From: Roseibium hamelinense
GTDB lineage: Bacteria; Pseudomonadota; Alphaproteobacteria; Rhizobiales; Stappiaceae
Direction: 5' to 3'
Assembly: GCF_007830545.1 (NCBI RefSeq)
Contig: NZ_VLLF01000004.1
Location: 124,001 to 188,000 of the forward strand
DNA: 64,000 nucleotides
Made by a program: the position numbers and the translations under genes. Position 1 is the first letter of the stretch. Each line of letters opens with the position of its first letter. Below are positions 1-9,322 of the stretch, piece after piece. The notes beneath the pieces were generated by a model. The model saw nothing but the letters and a program-made list of their open reading frames with translations, did not search any database and was not told where the DNA came from.

Positions 1-833
1 ATATCTTGCTTTGGAGATGTTTGGCGGGACGCCTTCAAATGTTCAAAGACATTTATCGTGGGCGCAAGGTCGACAGCAATCGGCTTCCCTTCCTGCCAAT
101 ATGACGAAATTTGCAGGATCGAAGGGCCAGACAATCCGCGATGGGTGAACAATAGCCCCTCGCGAAACGAGGTTTTGGCAAAAGAAACCAGTGCGTCGAC
201 CGACACGCCGGACAGTTTTTTGCATAGGTCTCGGTTGGCATCTGAAAACGTTAGCGGGACAAGCGCTGCGCGCGGAGCAATTGTCTTCAGGCCGAACTGT
301 TTGGCGATCTCGTAGCCGAAACCGGTTGCCCCGATTTTTGGAATCGATAGGCCACCGCAAGCAACCACCAGCGACTGCGCACTGATTTCACCGGTGCCGG
401 TTGAAATCCGGAACCTGTCATCCGGTTTGGTGACGCCGGCGATTTTCGTCCCGAGCTCCAGTTTGCAGCCCGCCGCCTCGAGTTCTCTCAGCAACATCGA
501 GATGATGTCGTTCGCGGAGTTATCGCAAAACAGCTGGCCGAGAGTCTTCTCATGCCAAGGAATCCGGTGCTTGTCGACAAGTGCAATGAAGTCCTGCTGG
601 GTGTAGCGTTTCAGCGCGGACACACAAAAGCGCGGGTTTTCGGACAGGAAATTGGCCGGACTGCAATGCAGATTGGTGAAATTGCAGCGTCCGCCGCCGG
701 AAATGCGGATTTTCTCGGCCGGTTTTTTCGAATGATCGAGCACAAGCGTCGACCGGCCACGCCGGGCCGCTTCGATGGCACACATAAGGCCGGCAGCGCC
801 CGCACCGACTATCAACACATCTACAGATTTCAT
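1..833 (-). CDS. HI0933/BaiN-family FAD-dependent oxidoreductase (C-terminus cut by window edge)
   Basis: About 277 N-terminal residues are visible and the rest runs off the left edge. The protein starts with a Rossmann dinucleotide-binding motif (VLIVGAGAAGLMCAIEAARRG), followed near residue 50 by GGGRCNFTN, the signature of HI0933-like flavoproteins. A second FAD contact region (VVACGGLSIPKIGATG) lies further on. The family includes BaiN and many uncharacterised flavoproteins; no substrate can be named. The ATG at 833 begins right at the Rossmann fold, so the start is probably correct. A paralogue lies at 19853-21076. Family assignment is firm, function open. Confidence 0.85.
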   Translation of the reverse strand, partial: MKSVDVLIVGAGAAGLMCAIEAARRGRSTLVLDHSKKPAEKIRISGGGRCNFTNLHCSPANFLSENPRFCVSALKRYTQQDFIALVDKHRIPWHEKTLGQLFCDNSANDIISMLLRELEAAGCKLELGTKIAGVTKPDDRFRISTGTGEISAQSLVVACGGLSIPKIGATGFGYEIAKQFGLKTIAPRAALVPLTFSDANRDLCKKLSGVSVDALVSFAKTSFREGLLFTHRGLSGPSILQISSYWQEGKPIAVDLAPTINVFEHLKASRQTSPKQD

Positions 834-882
834 AAGCGGGCTTATACAGAACTCGCCCTGTTCGGAGAACCGTTGCCTAAGG

Positions 883-1815
883 TTAATTTACTGCCTCGCT
901 TATCTGGTCCAGCCCAGCTTTCTCCCAAAGCAGCACGAGCTTGTACGGGTTGCGAATGATGTAGATGGATTGAACGATGCCAGCGCGGATATCAAGCGCT
1001 GAGGCCTGACGGGTTCCGTCGGCCTCGATGCTGAGTTCACCGGGCATACCGTTCAATAACACCGGCACCCGGTAGCGCGGTGGCGCATGGTCCGGTTTGC
1101 CGGCCAGACCGGCGAAAAGCCGAACAATCTTCTCACTGCCGGTGATTACATTGAGGACCGAAATTTTCTTGCCACCGCCATCACCGTGCAAGGTAGCGTC
1201 GTTGCCCAGGAGCTGTCCAAGCGCCTGAACATCGCCGCTACGGGCGGCTGCAAAGAAAGCGCTGGCTATTTCGGCCCCTTGTGTCTCCGGGACAGCGAAG
1301 CGGGGGCGGGCGCTGCGCACGTTGTTGCGCGCACGACTGGCCAGTTTCCGGCACGTTGTTTCGTTTCTGCCAAGGATGTCCGCAACATCAGTGAACGCCA
1401 TGTCAAATACATCGTGCAGTAGAAAAGCAGCGCGTTCCAGAGGCGACAAGCGTTCCAGCGCAAGCATCAGCGCAAAGGAGACATCCTTGGCGAGGGTGCC
1501 CTCGGCAACACTCGCGAGGGCTGGGTCTTCCAAAAGCGGTTCCGGCAGCCACGGTCCAACATAGATCTCGCGCCGGTGCCGCGCGGACTTCAGCCGGTCG
1601 AGGCAAAGCCGGGTTAAGATGGAGGACAGGAAGCTGCCTGGCCGCTCAACGGTTGCCATGTCCACATTCTGCCACCGCAGCCACGTGTCTTGCACCGCAT
1701 CTTCCGCATCTGCCAATGACCCGAGCATACGATATGCGAGGCCGGTCAACCGGCCTCTCTCCGCTTCGAAAGCCTGCTCTCGCGAAGCTGGCATGGTCTG
1801 GGCGTTAGGCGGCAT
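883..1815 (-). CDS. sigJ: ECF41-type RNA polymerase sigma factor with SnoaL-like C-terminal extension
   Basis: A 310-residue extracytoplasmic-function sigma factor. Sigma-2 spans about residues 12-80 and sigma-4 about 110-170. Three ECF41 hallmarks are visible: WLPEP in the linker (89-93), DGGGK (212-216) and NPYKL (289-293), the last two in a fused NTF2/SnoaL-like domain. In ECF41 factors this C-terminal domain controls sigma activity in place of a separate anti-sigma factor, and none is seen here. An upstream extension of the frame is open, but the ATG at 1815 overlaps the end of the CMD gene by 11 nt and fits translational coupling. The target promoter is probably the one upstream of that gene. 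Confidence 0.92.
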   Translation of the reverse strand: MPPNAQTMPASREQAFEAERGRLTGLAYRMLGSLADAEDAVQDTWLRWQNVDMATVERPGSFLSSILTRLCLDRLKSARHRREIYVGPWLPEPLLEDPALASVAEGTLAKDVSFALMLALERLSPLERAAFLLHDVFDMAFTDVADILGRNETTCRKLASRARNNVRSARPRFAVPETQGAEIASAFFAAARSGDVQALGQLLGNDATLHGDGGGKKISVLNVITGSEKIVRLFAGLAGKPDHAPPRYRVPVLLNGMPGELSIEADGTRQASALDIRAGIVQSIYIIRNPYKLVLLWEKAGLDQISEAVN

Positions 1816-2266
1816 TTTCCACTCGTGTTGCCGGGTGCTGGCTTCGAAAGCCGACTGCCAGCCGGTTCCAGACATTAATGGCACCGATGGCAAGCGACAG
1901 CTCCACCATTTCACGTTCGGTAAAATGCGACTTCAGCTCTTCAAAATCACTGTCCGATGCTTGAGTTTGCTCGATGCGTGTAAGGGTTTCCGTCCAAGCA
2001 AGCGCGGCCCGTTCGCGGGGTGTGTAAAACGAGGATTCGCGCCACGCGGATAGGAGGTAGAGCCTTTCTTCGGTTTCACCTGCAGCCCGAGCATCTTTGG
2101 TGTGCATGTGCAGGCAGTAGGCACATCCGTTGATTTGAGACGCTCGGGTTTTGACCAGTTTGATCAAGCTATGTTCGAGGCCGCTTTCGCGAATAGAGTC
2201 TTCGAACGCAAGCATGGGCTTAAAAGCATCGGTCGCAGCGGAAAACATGTCCAATCTGGCAGTCAT
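1805..2266 (-). CDS. Carboxymuconolactone decarboxylase/AhpD-like peroxidase family protein
   Basis: A 153-residue protein of the CMD/AhpD fold. The redox motif CAYCLHMH (Cys48, Cys51, His55) is the CxxC-x3-H centre of alkylhydroperoxidase D-like proteins, so it could reduce peroxides with thiols; true decarboxylase activity is unlikely. It is the first gene of a two-gene unit with the ECF41 sigma factor. ECF41 genes typically sit next to a CMD-family, oxidoreductase or epimerase gene that they transcribe. A matching promoter lies about 40 nt upstream of the ATG. The physiological substrate is unknown. Confidence 0.9.
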   Translation of the reverse strand: MTARLDMFSAATDAFKPMLAFEDSIRESGLEHSLIKLVKTRASQINGCAYCLHMHTKDARAAGETEERLYLLSAWRESSFYTPRERAALAWTETLTRIEQTQASDSDFEELKSHFTEREMVELSLAIGAINVWNRLAVGFRSQHPATRVENAA

Positions 2267-2302
2267 GGTGGGATCCTTATCTTGAGGGGATTACCCTGAC
2301 TT

Positions 2303-2329
2303 GACGAGGTAGCAGTACCTGCCGTGACA
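2303..2329 (-). promoter_or_regulatory. ECF41-type promoter driving the CMD-sigJ pair
   Basis: Read on the minus strand, TGTCACG is followed by exactly 16 nt and then CGTC. This matches the published ECF41 promoter form (TGTCACA, 16 nt, CGTC) except at the last base of the first box. It ends about 37 nt before the CMD ATG. With the ECF41 hallmarks in the downstream sigma factor, this indicates autoregulation. Confidence 0.8.
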
Positions 2330-2360
2330 TCGCGCTCCGCTTGAGCCGATATTTTTGCTG

Positions 2361-3824
2361 TCAGAATGGTGCCTCGACGCCGTTCATTTCAACATAGACG
2401 CTCTTGATCTGGCTGTAATACTCGATTGCGGCATGTCCGTTTTCCCGGCCAACACCCGATTTTTTGTATCCGCCAAACGGCATTTCGATCGGCGTCAGAT
2501 TGTATGTGTTGATCCAGCACGTACCGGCTTGAAGACTGTCGATCACCCGGTGAGCACGTTGTATGTCCTTGGTGAACACTCCGGCAGCCAAGCCGAACTC
2601 GGTCGCATTGGCTCGAGCCAGAACCTCGTCTTCTGTTTCAAAATCAAGCACGGACATGACTGGCCCGAAGATTTCTTCTCGCGCTATGCGCATCTGGTCT
2701 GTCACGTCGGCGAACACTGTCGGTTGCACGAAATAGCCTCCGTGCAGCGTTGCGACCTCGGCAGCTCCACCACCGCACACCAGGCGTGCACCTTCGTCCT
2801 GACCAATCCGCATATAGGACAGAACCTTTTCAAGCTGCGGTTTGGAAACCAGCGGCCCGATGTTGGTCTCTTCGTTCAGCGGGTCACCGAGGACGGCATT
2901 GCCGGTCCGCTCGACGAGGCGTTTTAGGAAGGCTTGCTTGATTGACGAATGTACGAAGACGCGCGTGCCGTTAGAGCAGATCTGACCGGAGGAATAGAAA
3001 TTCGCGTTGATCGCAGCCGACACTGCGTTTTCGATGTCCGCATCTTCGAAAACGATCAGCGGAGATTTTCCGCCCAGTTCCAAGGTGATTTTTTTAAGAT
3101 GCTCGCCTGCAAGCGCCGCCACTTTAGAGCCGGTTGGTACCGAGCCTGTCAGGGATACCTTGGCGGTCTTGGGATGCGCGATCAGTTTTGCGCCAACATC
3201 GCCGAAACCCTGAACAACATTGAATACGCCGGCAGGCAGACCTGCCTCGGTTAGAGCTTCCGCCAGCCTTAGAGCGGTCAGCGGCGTGACCTCTGACGGT
3301 TTGAAAACCATAGCATTGCCACAGGCAAGGGCAGGGGCCGCCTTCCAGCACGCGATCTGAACCGGGTAGTTCCATGCGCCGATTCCCACACACACGCCAA
3401 GGGGCTCGCGTTTTGTGTAGGCGAACGACCCGCCAAGGTCGATGTGTTCACCCGTCAGGGAGCCTGCCAGATTGCCAAAGTATTCCAGGCAATCGGCGCC
3501 GGACGCGGCATCTGCCACCAGCGTCTCCTGCAGCGGCTTGCCGGTGTCGAGCGTTTCCAGCACAGACAACTCGCGGTTCTTTTCGCGTAGGATAGCGGCT
3601 GCCTTTTGCAACACGCGTCCGCGTTCGAGTGGAGGTGTTGCCGCCCAGATTTTCTGGCCAGATTCTGCCATAGACATGGCAAGTTCGATCGTCTCGTCGT
3701 CGGCTGCGTTCAGTTTCGCGATGACTTCGCCGGTTGCCGGAAAAATCGACACCAGTTCCGCGCCGTTCGGGCTGTCATGGAAGCGCCCGTTGATGTAGTG
3801 GGAGCCGGTTGGTTGTGCGCGCAT
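2361..3824 (-). CDS. betB: Betaine aldehyde dehydrogenase
   Basis: A 487-residue NAD(P)-dependent aldehyde dehydrogenase, the usual BetB length. It oxidises betaine aldehyde to glycine betaine in the cytoplasm, the second step from choline. The catalytic Glu (LELGGKSP, about residue 249) and nucleophile Cys (SGQICSNG, Cys283) are present, as is the cofactor motif FTGS-like LTGSVPTG. The ATG at 3824 has an AGGAAC ribosome-binding site; a longer open frame upstream runs into betA and was not used. It follows betA by 31 nt on the same strand and is the last gene of betI-betA-betB. Confidence 0.96.
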   Translation of the reverse strand: MRAQPTGSHYINGRFHDSPNGAELVSIFPATGEVIAKLNAADDETIELAMSMAESGQKIWAATPPLERGRVLQKAAAILREKNRELSVLETLDTGKPLQETLVADAASGADCLEYFGNLAGSLTGEHIDLGGSFAYTKREPLGVCVGIGAWNYPVQIACWKAAPALACGNAMVFKPSEVTPLTALRLAEALTEAGLPAGVFNVVQGFGDVGAKLIAHPKTAKVSLTGSVPTGSKVAALAGEHLKKITLELGGKSPLIVFEDADIENAVSAAINANFYSSGQICSNGTRVFVHSSIKQAFLKRLVERTGNAVLGDPLNEETNIGPLVSKPQLEKVLSYMRIGQDEGARLVCGGGAAEVATLHGGYFVQPTVFADVTDQMRIAREEIFGPVMSVLDFETEDEVLARANATEFGLAAGVFTKDIQRAHRVIDSLQAGTCWINTYNLTPIEMPFGGYKKSGVGRENGHAAIEYYSQIKSVYVEMNGVEAPF

Positions 3825-3855
3825 GTTGCGTTCCTGTTTTGAAAAGTCTTGGCGG

Positions 3856-5514
3856 TTAACGCTGGCTGGTTTCCCAATGCGGGTTGAGCCAGGGTTCCGC
3901 GTTTGAGGCAGGCAAGGCATCCTTGCCCAGAATGTGGTCTGAAGCCTTTTCGCCGACCATGATTGACGGTCCGTTCAGATTGCCGTTGGTGATTTGCGGG
4001 AAAATCGAACTGTCCGCAACACGCAATCCGTCAACGCCGATCACCCGGCATTGCGAATCGACAACCGCCATTGGGTCATCCGTAGCTCCCATGCGGCACG
4101 TCCCGCTCGGGTGATAAGCACTCTCAACGTGTTCGCGGATGAAATCGTTCAAATCTGCGTCACTCTGGACATGGTTACCCGGCTGAATTTCTTTGCCGCG
4201 AAACGGCGCAAACGCCTCTTGTCCGAAGATCTCGCGGGTGAGGCGAATACATGTGCGGAAATCCTCCCAATCCTCTTCATGGGACATGTAATTGAACAGG
4301 ATCGAGGGTTTCGATCGAGGGTCTCTAGAGGTCAGCTTCACATGGCCGCGCGATTTTGAGCGCATTGGGCCGACATGGGCCTGGAACCCATGGCCCTCGG
4401 CAGCGGCCTTGCCGTCATAGCGGACTGCGAATGGCAAAAAGTGGTACTGGATGTCCGGATATTTGACACCAGCCTTTGACCGGATGAAGGCGCAGCTCTC
4501 GAATTGGTTGGATGCTCCGAGGCCAGTTTTGAAGAACAGCCATTGTGCGCCGATCACGGCTTTGGATATCGGGTTCCAATGCTTGTACAGCGTAATCGGC
4601 TGTGTACAAGCTTGTTGAATATACAACTCCAGGTGGTCTTGGAGGTTCGCGCCAACACCAGGACGGTCGGCGACCACCTCTATGCCGTGCTCCGCTAGGT
4701 GCGCGCCGCCGCCAATGCCCGATTGCATCAGAATTTTCGGAGAGTTGATCGACGAAGCAGCGAGAACTACCTCGCGAGCCGCAAGCGCGGTCTTGGTTTC
4801 GCCGCCTGCCTCATATTCAACTCCGGTCGCGCGGAGGCCGTCAAAGGTGACCCGATGCACCAGCGCACCTTTAATCAAAGTGACGTTGCCGCGCTTCAAG
4901 GCCGGTTTCAGATACGCATTTGCCGCAGACCAGCGCCGGCCCTTGTGGACCGTCATTTCCATGTCTCCAAAGCCTTCCTGGCGCTGCCCGTTATAGTCTC
5001 GCGTCACCCCATAGCCGGCTTGCTCACCTGCGTCCTTAAAGGCTTCGAACAGCGGGTTCCATTTGGTGCCGCGGGTAACATGCAGCGGGCCGTTGTTGCC
5101 GCGCCAGCCCGGCTCACCGCCATGGCTGGTTTCCATGCGTTGATAGTAAGGCAGAACATGGCGATACCCCCAGCCCGTCGCGCCCATTTGTTCCCAGGTG
5201 TCGAAATCGCAGGCGTGGCCGCGCACATAGACCATGCCGTTGATCGAAGACGATCCTCCGATCACCTTGCCGCGTGGCGTTGCAAGACGCCGCCCGCCAA
5301 GATGTGGTTCGGGCTCGCTCTCATAACCCCAATCATAGCGGCTCATGTTCATCGGATAGGACAACGCGGCCGGCATCTGGATAAAAGGACCGGCGTCAGT
5401 GCCGCCAAATTCAAGCACGAGGACCCGGTTTTTTGGGTCCTCCGAGAGCCGGTAGGCCATCGCGCATCCAGCGGATCCGGCGCCGACAATTATGAAATCG
5501 AACTGGTCTGACAT
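3856..5514 (-). CDS. betA: Choline dehydrogenase (GMC oxidoreductase)
   Basis: A 552-residue GMC-family flavoenzyme that oxidises choline to betaine aldehyde at the membrane, feeding electrons to the respiratory chain. The N-terminal FAD motif [19 protein letters not shown], the GMC signature [18 protein letters not shown], the catalytic His in [10 protein letters not shown] (about residue 468) and the conserved [10 protein letters not shown] segment near residue 510 are all visible. The ATG at 5514 precedes the Rossmann fold directly and gives the family length. The gene lies between betI (32 nt gap) and betB (31 nt gap), so the three are almost certainly one transcript. Confidence 0.96.
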   Translation of the reverse strand: MSDQFDFIIVGAGSAGCAMAYRLSEDPKNRVLVLEFGGTDAGPFIQMPAALSYPMNMSRYDWGYESEPEPHLGGRRLATPRGKVIGGSSSINGMVYVRGHACDFDTWEQMGATGWGYRHVLPYYQRMETSHGGEPGWRGNNGPLHVTRGTKWNPLFEAFKDAGEQAGYGVTRDYNGQRQEGFGDMEMTVHKGRRWSAANAYLKPALKRGNVTLIKGALVHRVTFDGLRATGVEYEAGGETKTALAAREVVLAASSINSPKILMQSGIGGGAHLAEHGIEVVADRPGVGANLQDHLELYIQQACTQPITLYKHWNPISKAVIGAQWLFFKTGLGASNQFESCAFIRSKAGVKYPDIQYHFLPFAVRYDGKAAAEGHGFQAHVGPMRSKSRGHVKLTSRDPRSKPSILFNYMSHEEDWEDFRTCIRLTREIFGQEAFAPFRGKEIQPGNHVQSDADLNDFIREHVESAYHPSGTCRMGATDDPMAVVDSQCRVIGVDGLRVADSSIFPQITNGNLNGPSIMVGEKASDHILGKDALPASNAEPWLNPHWETSQR

Positions 5515-5546
5515 AGTCGATGGGGTCCTTGCTGTGCGGTGTGTAT

Positions 5547-6146
5547 TTAGTGTTTTTGTTGGTTGCGGTGGTGGGCAATTTGCGTTTCGACGTAGTCTTC
5601 GACCAAGCAGATTGCAGCCTCGCGGTCGACTGGACTGTTTCGCAGCGCCTGGCGGATCCAAACACCGTCGATCATGGAGGCTGTGCCTTCCGCAATTCGC
5701 ATGGCCTCACCTTGCGGCATAAAGTGGCGCAGGTTGAAGGTCAGGTTGGACGCTAAGCGCGCGGCATAAATCTGGAGCAAGCGGTCGTTGCTGTCGTTTG
5801 TACGGCTTTGTACATAAAACGCGAGCCAGGCAGCGATGGTCGCCGGACGAAACTGTTCTGGCGAAAAATTGCCATCGATGATTGCCGAAATGCGGGCGCG
5901 CGGCGTTTCGGCTTCACGAAGCCGTTTGCGCAAACCCGTTCCCAGATCTTTTAAGAGGTGGCGCATGGTTGCAGCTAGGAGCTGATCCTTCGATCCGAAA
6001 TAGTGATGCGCCAACCCGCCGGACACGCCCGCGCGCTTTGCGATTTTAGAGATCGTCACGTCGCAGTACCCACTCTCGTGAATGGCATCAACAGTCGCCG
6101 AGATCAGGCTGCGTCGCCGCTCCGCTTCCATTCCAATCTTTGGCAT
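5547..6146 (-). CDS. betI: TetR-family choline-responsive repressor BetI
   Basis: A 199-residue TetR-type regulator. The N-terminal helix-turn-helix reads [26 protein letters not shown] (residues about 33-58), very close to known BetI proteins, and the rest is the ligand-binding domain. BetI represses bet genes and is relieved by choline. The ATG at 6146 has a GGAGAG ribosome-binding site. It is the first gene of betI-betA-betB and is divergent from the choline transporter. The 203-bp space between them holds a palindrome that is a good operator candidate. Confidence 0.93.
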   Translation of the reverse strand: MPKIGMEAERRRSLISATVDAIHESGYCDVTISKIAKRAGVSGGLAHHYFGSKDQLLAATMRHLLKDLGTGLRKRLREAETPRARISAIIDGNFSPEQFRPATIAAWLAFYVQSRTNDSNDRLLQIYAARLASNLTFNLRHFMPQGEAMRIAEGTASMIDGVWIRQALRNSPVDREAAICLVEDYVETQIAHHRNQQKH

Positions 6147-6180
6147 TTTCGCTCTCCAAGTAAGCCTGAGCATAATTTTA

Positions 6181-6194
6181 ATTGAATATTCAAT
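6181..6194. promoter_or_regulatory. Putative BetI operator between betI and choX
   Basis: A perfect 14-bp palindrome, ATTGAATATTCAAT, lies 35 bp upstream of the betI start and about 155 bp upstream of choX. Known BetI sites have a TTGAA..TTCAA dyad core, which this matches. It could control both divergent operons. Its location is clear; binding is inferred. Confidence 0.6.
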
Positions 6195-6349
6195 CAATGA
6201 AAACTTGAAAAATGGAACAGCAGATGTTTCCATAGTGAAAAGATCAAGCGCACGAACACTCCCGCCGAAATACTGAAAAGGCGGGCATTGTATCGTTGCC
6301 CGAGGGTGATAATCATACTTGCGATAATGCACAAAGGAGGGTGTTAAAT

Positions 6350-7294
6350 ATGAAAACCGCAGCAAAACTCTTGAGCGGCGCGGCTCTAAGCCTTGTCTTG
6401 ACTGGGCAAGCAATGGCCGCAGACCCGGAAAGCTGCAAAACAGTTCGTTTTTCCGACGTAGGCTGGACGGATATCACGGCAACAACCGCCGCAACAACCA
6501 CTGTGCTTGAAGCTCTTGGATATGACACAGAAACCAAGATCCTATCGGTTCCAGTGACCTATGCTTCCCTGAAAAACAAGGACATCGACATCTTTCTCGG
6601 TAACTGGATGCCGACTATGGAAGGTGACATCGCACCATACCGCGAAGATGGATCGGTCGAAACGGTCCGCGCCAACTTGGAAGGCGCGAAATACACGCTT
6701 GCTGTTCCAAAATACACCTATGACAAAGGCCTGAAGAGCTTTGCCGATATCGCCAAGTTCAAAGACGATCTTGACGGCAAAATTTATGGCATTGAGCCGG
6801 GCAATGACGGCAACCGCCTCATCATCGACATGATCGACCAGAATGCTTTCGGCCTTGAGGGGTTCGAAGTGGTGGAGTCCTCCGAACAAGGCATGCTGTC
6901 TCAGGTGTCGCGTGCAGAACGGCGCGAGAACGACATCGTGTTCCTGGGTTGGGAACCGCACCCGATGAATGCCAACTATGAGATGGCCTATCTTGAGGGC
7001 GGCGACGACTTTTTCGGCCCCAATTATGGCGGCGCGACGGTCTACACGAACGTGCGGGCCGGCTACACGGGCGAGTGCCCTAATGTTGGCCAGCTCCTTG
7101 AGAATCTTGAGTTCTCCCTCGCGATGGAGAATGAGATCATGGGCGCCATCCTGAATGACGGAAAAGATCCATCCAAGGCGGCCGCGGCGTGGTTGAAGGA
7201 ACACCCTGCCACGTTTGAAGGCTGGCTGAACGGGGTGACAACTTTTGACGGGGGGGAAGCAATCCCAGCGGTCAAGGGCGCGCTTGGCCTTTAA
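6350..7294 (+). CDS. choX: Choline ABC transporter, periplasmic choline-binding protein
   Basis: A 314-residue solute-binding protein with a signal peptide cleaved near residue 23 (GQAMA-A). The choline-box residues known from Sinorhizobium ChoX (Trp43, Asp45, Trp90, Tyr119, Asn156, Trp205) all recur here with a constant offset of four: Trp39, Asp41, Trp86, Tyr115, Asn152 and Trp201. This makes choline, rather than glycine betaine, the likely ligand. The ATG at 6350 has a strong AAAGGAGGG site. It is the first gene of choXWV, with a hairpin separating it from choW. Confidence 0.95.
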   Translation: MKTAAKLLSGAALSLVLTGQAMAADPESCKTVRFSDVGWTDITATTAATTTVLEALGYDTETKILSVPVTYASLKNKDIDIFLGNWMPTMEGDIAPYREDGSVETVRANLEGAKYTLAVPKYTYDKGLKSFADIAKFKDDLDGKIYGIEPGNDGNRLIIDMIDQNAFGLEGFEVVESSEQGMLSQVSRAERRENDIVFLGWEPHPMNANYEMAYLEGGDDFFGPNYGGATVYTNVRAGYTGECPNVGQLLENLEFSLAMENEIMGAILNDGKDPSKAAAAWLKEHPATFEGWLNGVTTFDGGEAIPAVKGALGL

Positions 7295-7314
7295 GCACGC
7301 CGCAAAACGTCAAA

Positions 7315-7345
7315 GCGCTGGGGCCAAGTCCCCGGCGCTTTTTCA
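7315..7345 (+). terminator. Intra-operon attenuator hairpin between choX and choW
   Basis: GCGCTGGGG and CCCCGGCGC form a nine-pair stem (one T-G wobble) with a 6-nt loop, followed by TTTTT. It lies between the binding-protein gene and the permease gene, so partial termination would give more ChoX than ChoWV. Confidence 0.75.
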
Positions 7346-7378
7346 TTGGCTGACATAAAAACAAGAACGGAGGCTGGC

Positions 7379-8227
7379 GTGAACTGGCTCACAGAACACA
7401 AAATCCCCTTTGGCGCGCAGGTGGAAGCAGGGTTCGAGTGGCTCGACGAAAATGCCTACTGGGTATTCGATGCCATTTCGGGGTTCATTGAGGCCCTGAT
7501 CGACTGGATTCTCTGGGTGCTGCAATCACCGCCACCGCTGGCCGCTGTGGTTGTCGTCACCGCTGCTGCCTACGCCATTCACCGGAAAATCGGCTTCGCT
7601 GCGTTCGTGGCGGTCGCCCTGCTTCTGGTGATCAATCAAGGCTACTGGGAAGAAACCACCGAAACGCTCGCTTTGGTGATTGCAGCTTCGGTTGTCTGTA
7701 TGGCCGTTGGTGTGCCGATCGGCGTCTATGGCGCACATCATCCACGCTTTTTCGAAGGGATGCGTCCGGTTCTAGACATGATGCAGACCATCCCGACCTT
7801 CGTTTATCTGATCCCAGCGCTCATTCTCTTTGGTCTTGGCATGGTTCCCGGCCTCATTGCCACCGTGATTTTTGCAATACCGGCACCTATCCGTTTGACA
7901 CAACTGGGCGTCGCGTCCACACCGACGCCTTTGATCGAGGCAGGCAAAGCCTTCGGAGCGACTGAACGTCAGCTGCTTTGGAAAATCGAACTGCCCTATG
8001 CGCTGCCGCAGATCATGGCGGGTCTAACCCAAACAATCATGCTCTCGCTGTCCATGGTGGTGATCGCCGGACTGGTCGCCGCAGGTGGCCTTGGTGAGGT
8101 TATCGTGCGTGCACTCAACCGGGCTGATATTGCCATGGGCTTTGAAGCGGCTCTTTGCATTGTGTTGATCGCGATTGTACTGGACCGTTTTTTCCGGACC
8201 GATGCACTTCAAGGAGGCAATCGATGA
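7379..8227 (+). CDS. choW: Choline ABC transporter permease
   Basis: A 282-residue inner-membrane permease of the ProW/OpuAB type. After an amphipathic N-terminus there are several membrane segments, and the EAA-type loop that contacts the ATPase is visible (IEAGKAFGATERQLLWKIELPYALPQIMAG). The start is taken as GTG at 7379 because ACGGAGG lies 5 nt upstream; an in-frame TTG at 7346 falls in the attenuator's T-tract and is unlikely. The stop overlaps the choV ATG (ATGA), which indicates translational coupling. Confidence 0.92.
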   Translation: MNWLTEHKIPFGAQVEAGFEWLDENAYWVFDAISGFIEALIDWILWVLQSPPPLAAVVVVTAAAYAIHRKIGFAAFVAVALLLVINQGYWEETTETLALVIAASVVCMAVGVPIGVYGAHHPRFFEGMRPVLDMMQTIPTFVYLIPALILFGLGMVPGLIATVIFAIPAPIRLTQLGVASTPTPLIEAGKAFGATERQLLWKIELPYALPQIMAGLTQTIMLSLSMVVIAGLVAAGGLGEVIVRALNRADIAMGFEAALCIVLIAIVLDRFFRTDALQGGNR

Positions 8228-9255
8228 GCACTCCGATCGTTTCGTTCAAGGACGTCGATATCGTCTTCGGTGAAAAACCGGACACTGCACTGCCGCTGAT
8301 TGATACTGGCAAAACGCGCAGCGAAATTCAGACGGAAACCGGACAGATCCTTGGTGTTGCGGGTGCAAGCTTCGACATCAACGAAGGCGAGGTCGTCGTG
8401 TTGATGGGCTTGTCCGGCTCTGGAAAGTCCACCTTGTTGCGGGCGGTCAACGGCCTCAACCCGGTGATCCGGGGTGAAGTTACCGTTCGTGATGGCGACA
8501 ACTGGGTCAATCCGGCCACTTGTGGCCCCGAAGCGCTGCGGCAACTGCGCCGCAGCCGCATTGCGATGGTGTTCCAGCAATTTGCGCTCCTGCCTTGGCG
8601 GACCGTTGCCGAAAATGTTGGCTTCGGGCTGGAGCTTGCGGGCATTACCGGCAATGATCGCAGTGAGCGGGTCAAGACACAGCTCAAACTTGTTGGGCTT
8701 GACGGCTGGGGCGAAAAATATGTCCATGAGCTTTCTGGTGGCATGCAGCAGCGCGTGGGTCTTGCCCGTGCCTTTGCCACAGAAGCGCCGATCCTGTTGA
8801 TGGACGAGCCGTTTTCCGCTTTGGATCCGCTCATTCGCGACCGGCTTCAGGATGAGTTGCTGGACCTCCAAAAGCAGCTTAACCGCACGATCATCTTCGT
8901 CAGCCACGATCTGGATGAAGCCGCCAAAATCGGCTCGCGGATCGCGATCATGGAAGGCGGCCGGGTGATTCAGCTTGGAACGCCGCAAGAGATCGTAAAA
9001 AAGCCTGCCAATGACTATGTGGCTGATTTCGTCGGACACATGAACCCGCTCAACGTCTTGCGCGCCCGGGACATCATGGTGCCACCGGGTAGCATTCCAG
9101 GGTCTTTTGCGGAATCGGTTCGCTGCGAACTTAATGCCTCGGTGCGCGAGGTTGCCGAGCTCAAGAAAGGTTCGCAGAACCCGATCACGGTCATGCAAAA
9201 TGGCTCAGTTGTCGGTGTCATCGGTGAGAGAGAACTGCTTAACTGTATGTCTTGA
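8224..9255 (+). CDS. choV: Choline ABC transporter ATP-binding protein
   Basis: A 343-residue ATPase of the quaternary-amine uptake family. Walker A is GLSGSGKST, the signature LSGGMQQRVGLARA and Walker B LLMDEPFSALD, followed by the switch His in VSHDLDEA. The N-terminus has the long insertion typical of ProV/ChoV proteins before the Walker A. The C-terminal 60 or so residues are a shortened CBS-like tail, less than the two full CBS domains of osmoregulated ProV, which fits a nutrient rather than an osmotic importer. The gene overlaps choW by 4 nt and ends at a strong terminator. Confidence 0.95.
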   Translation: MSTPIVSFKDVDIVFGEKPDTALPLIDTGKTRSEIQTETGQILGVAGASFDINEGEVVVLMGLSGSGKSTLLRAVNGLNPVIRGEVTVRDGDNWVNPATCGPEALRQLRRSRIAMVFQQFALLPWRTVAENVGFGLELAGITGNDRSERVKTQLKLVGLDGWGEKYVHELSGGMQQRVGLARAFATEAPILLMDEPFSALDPLIRDRLQDELLDLQKQLNRTIIFVSHDLDEAAKIGSRIAIMEGGRVIQLGTPQEIVKKPANDYVADFVGHMNPLNVLRARDIMVPPGSIPGSFAESVRCELNASVREVAELKKGSQNPITVMQNGSVVGVIGERELLNCMS

Positions 9256-9275
9256 GCAAGGTGTTTGCCGTAAAA

Positions 9276-9302
9276 ACAACGGGGCCCGCGGGCCCCGTTT
9301 CC
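9276..9302. terminator. Terminator between choV and the convergent alcohol dehydrogenase gene
   Basis: ACGGGGCCC-GC-GGGCCCCGT is a near-perfect GC-rich dyad, with a run of A before it and T after it. It can therefore act in both directions for the two convergent operons. Confidence 0.85.
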
Positions 9303-9322
9303 ATGCGCGCTGATAGGTGTAG

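Noticed and set aside
4699..5511. Plus-strand open frame of 270 codons opposite betA
   Set aside because: It lies fully within choline dehydrogenase, and its translation has no domain or ribosome-binding site.
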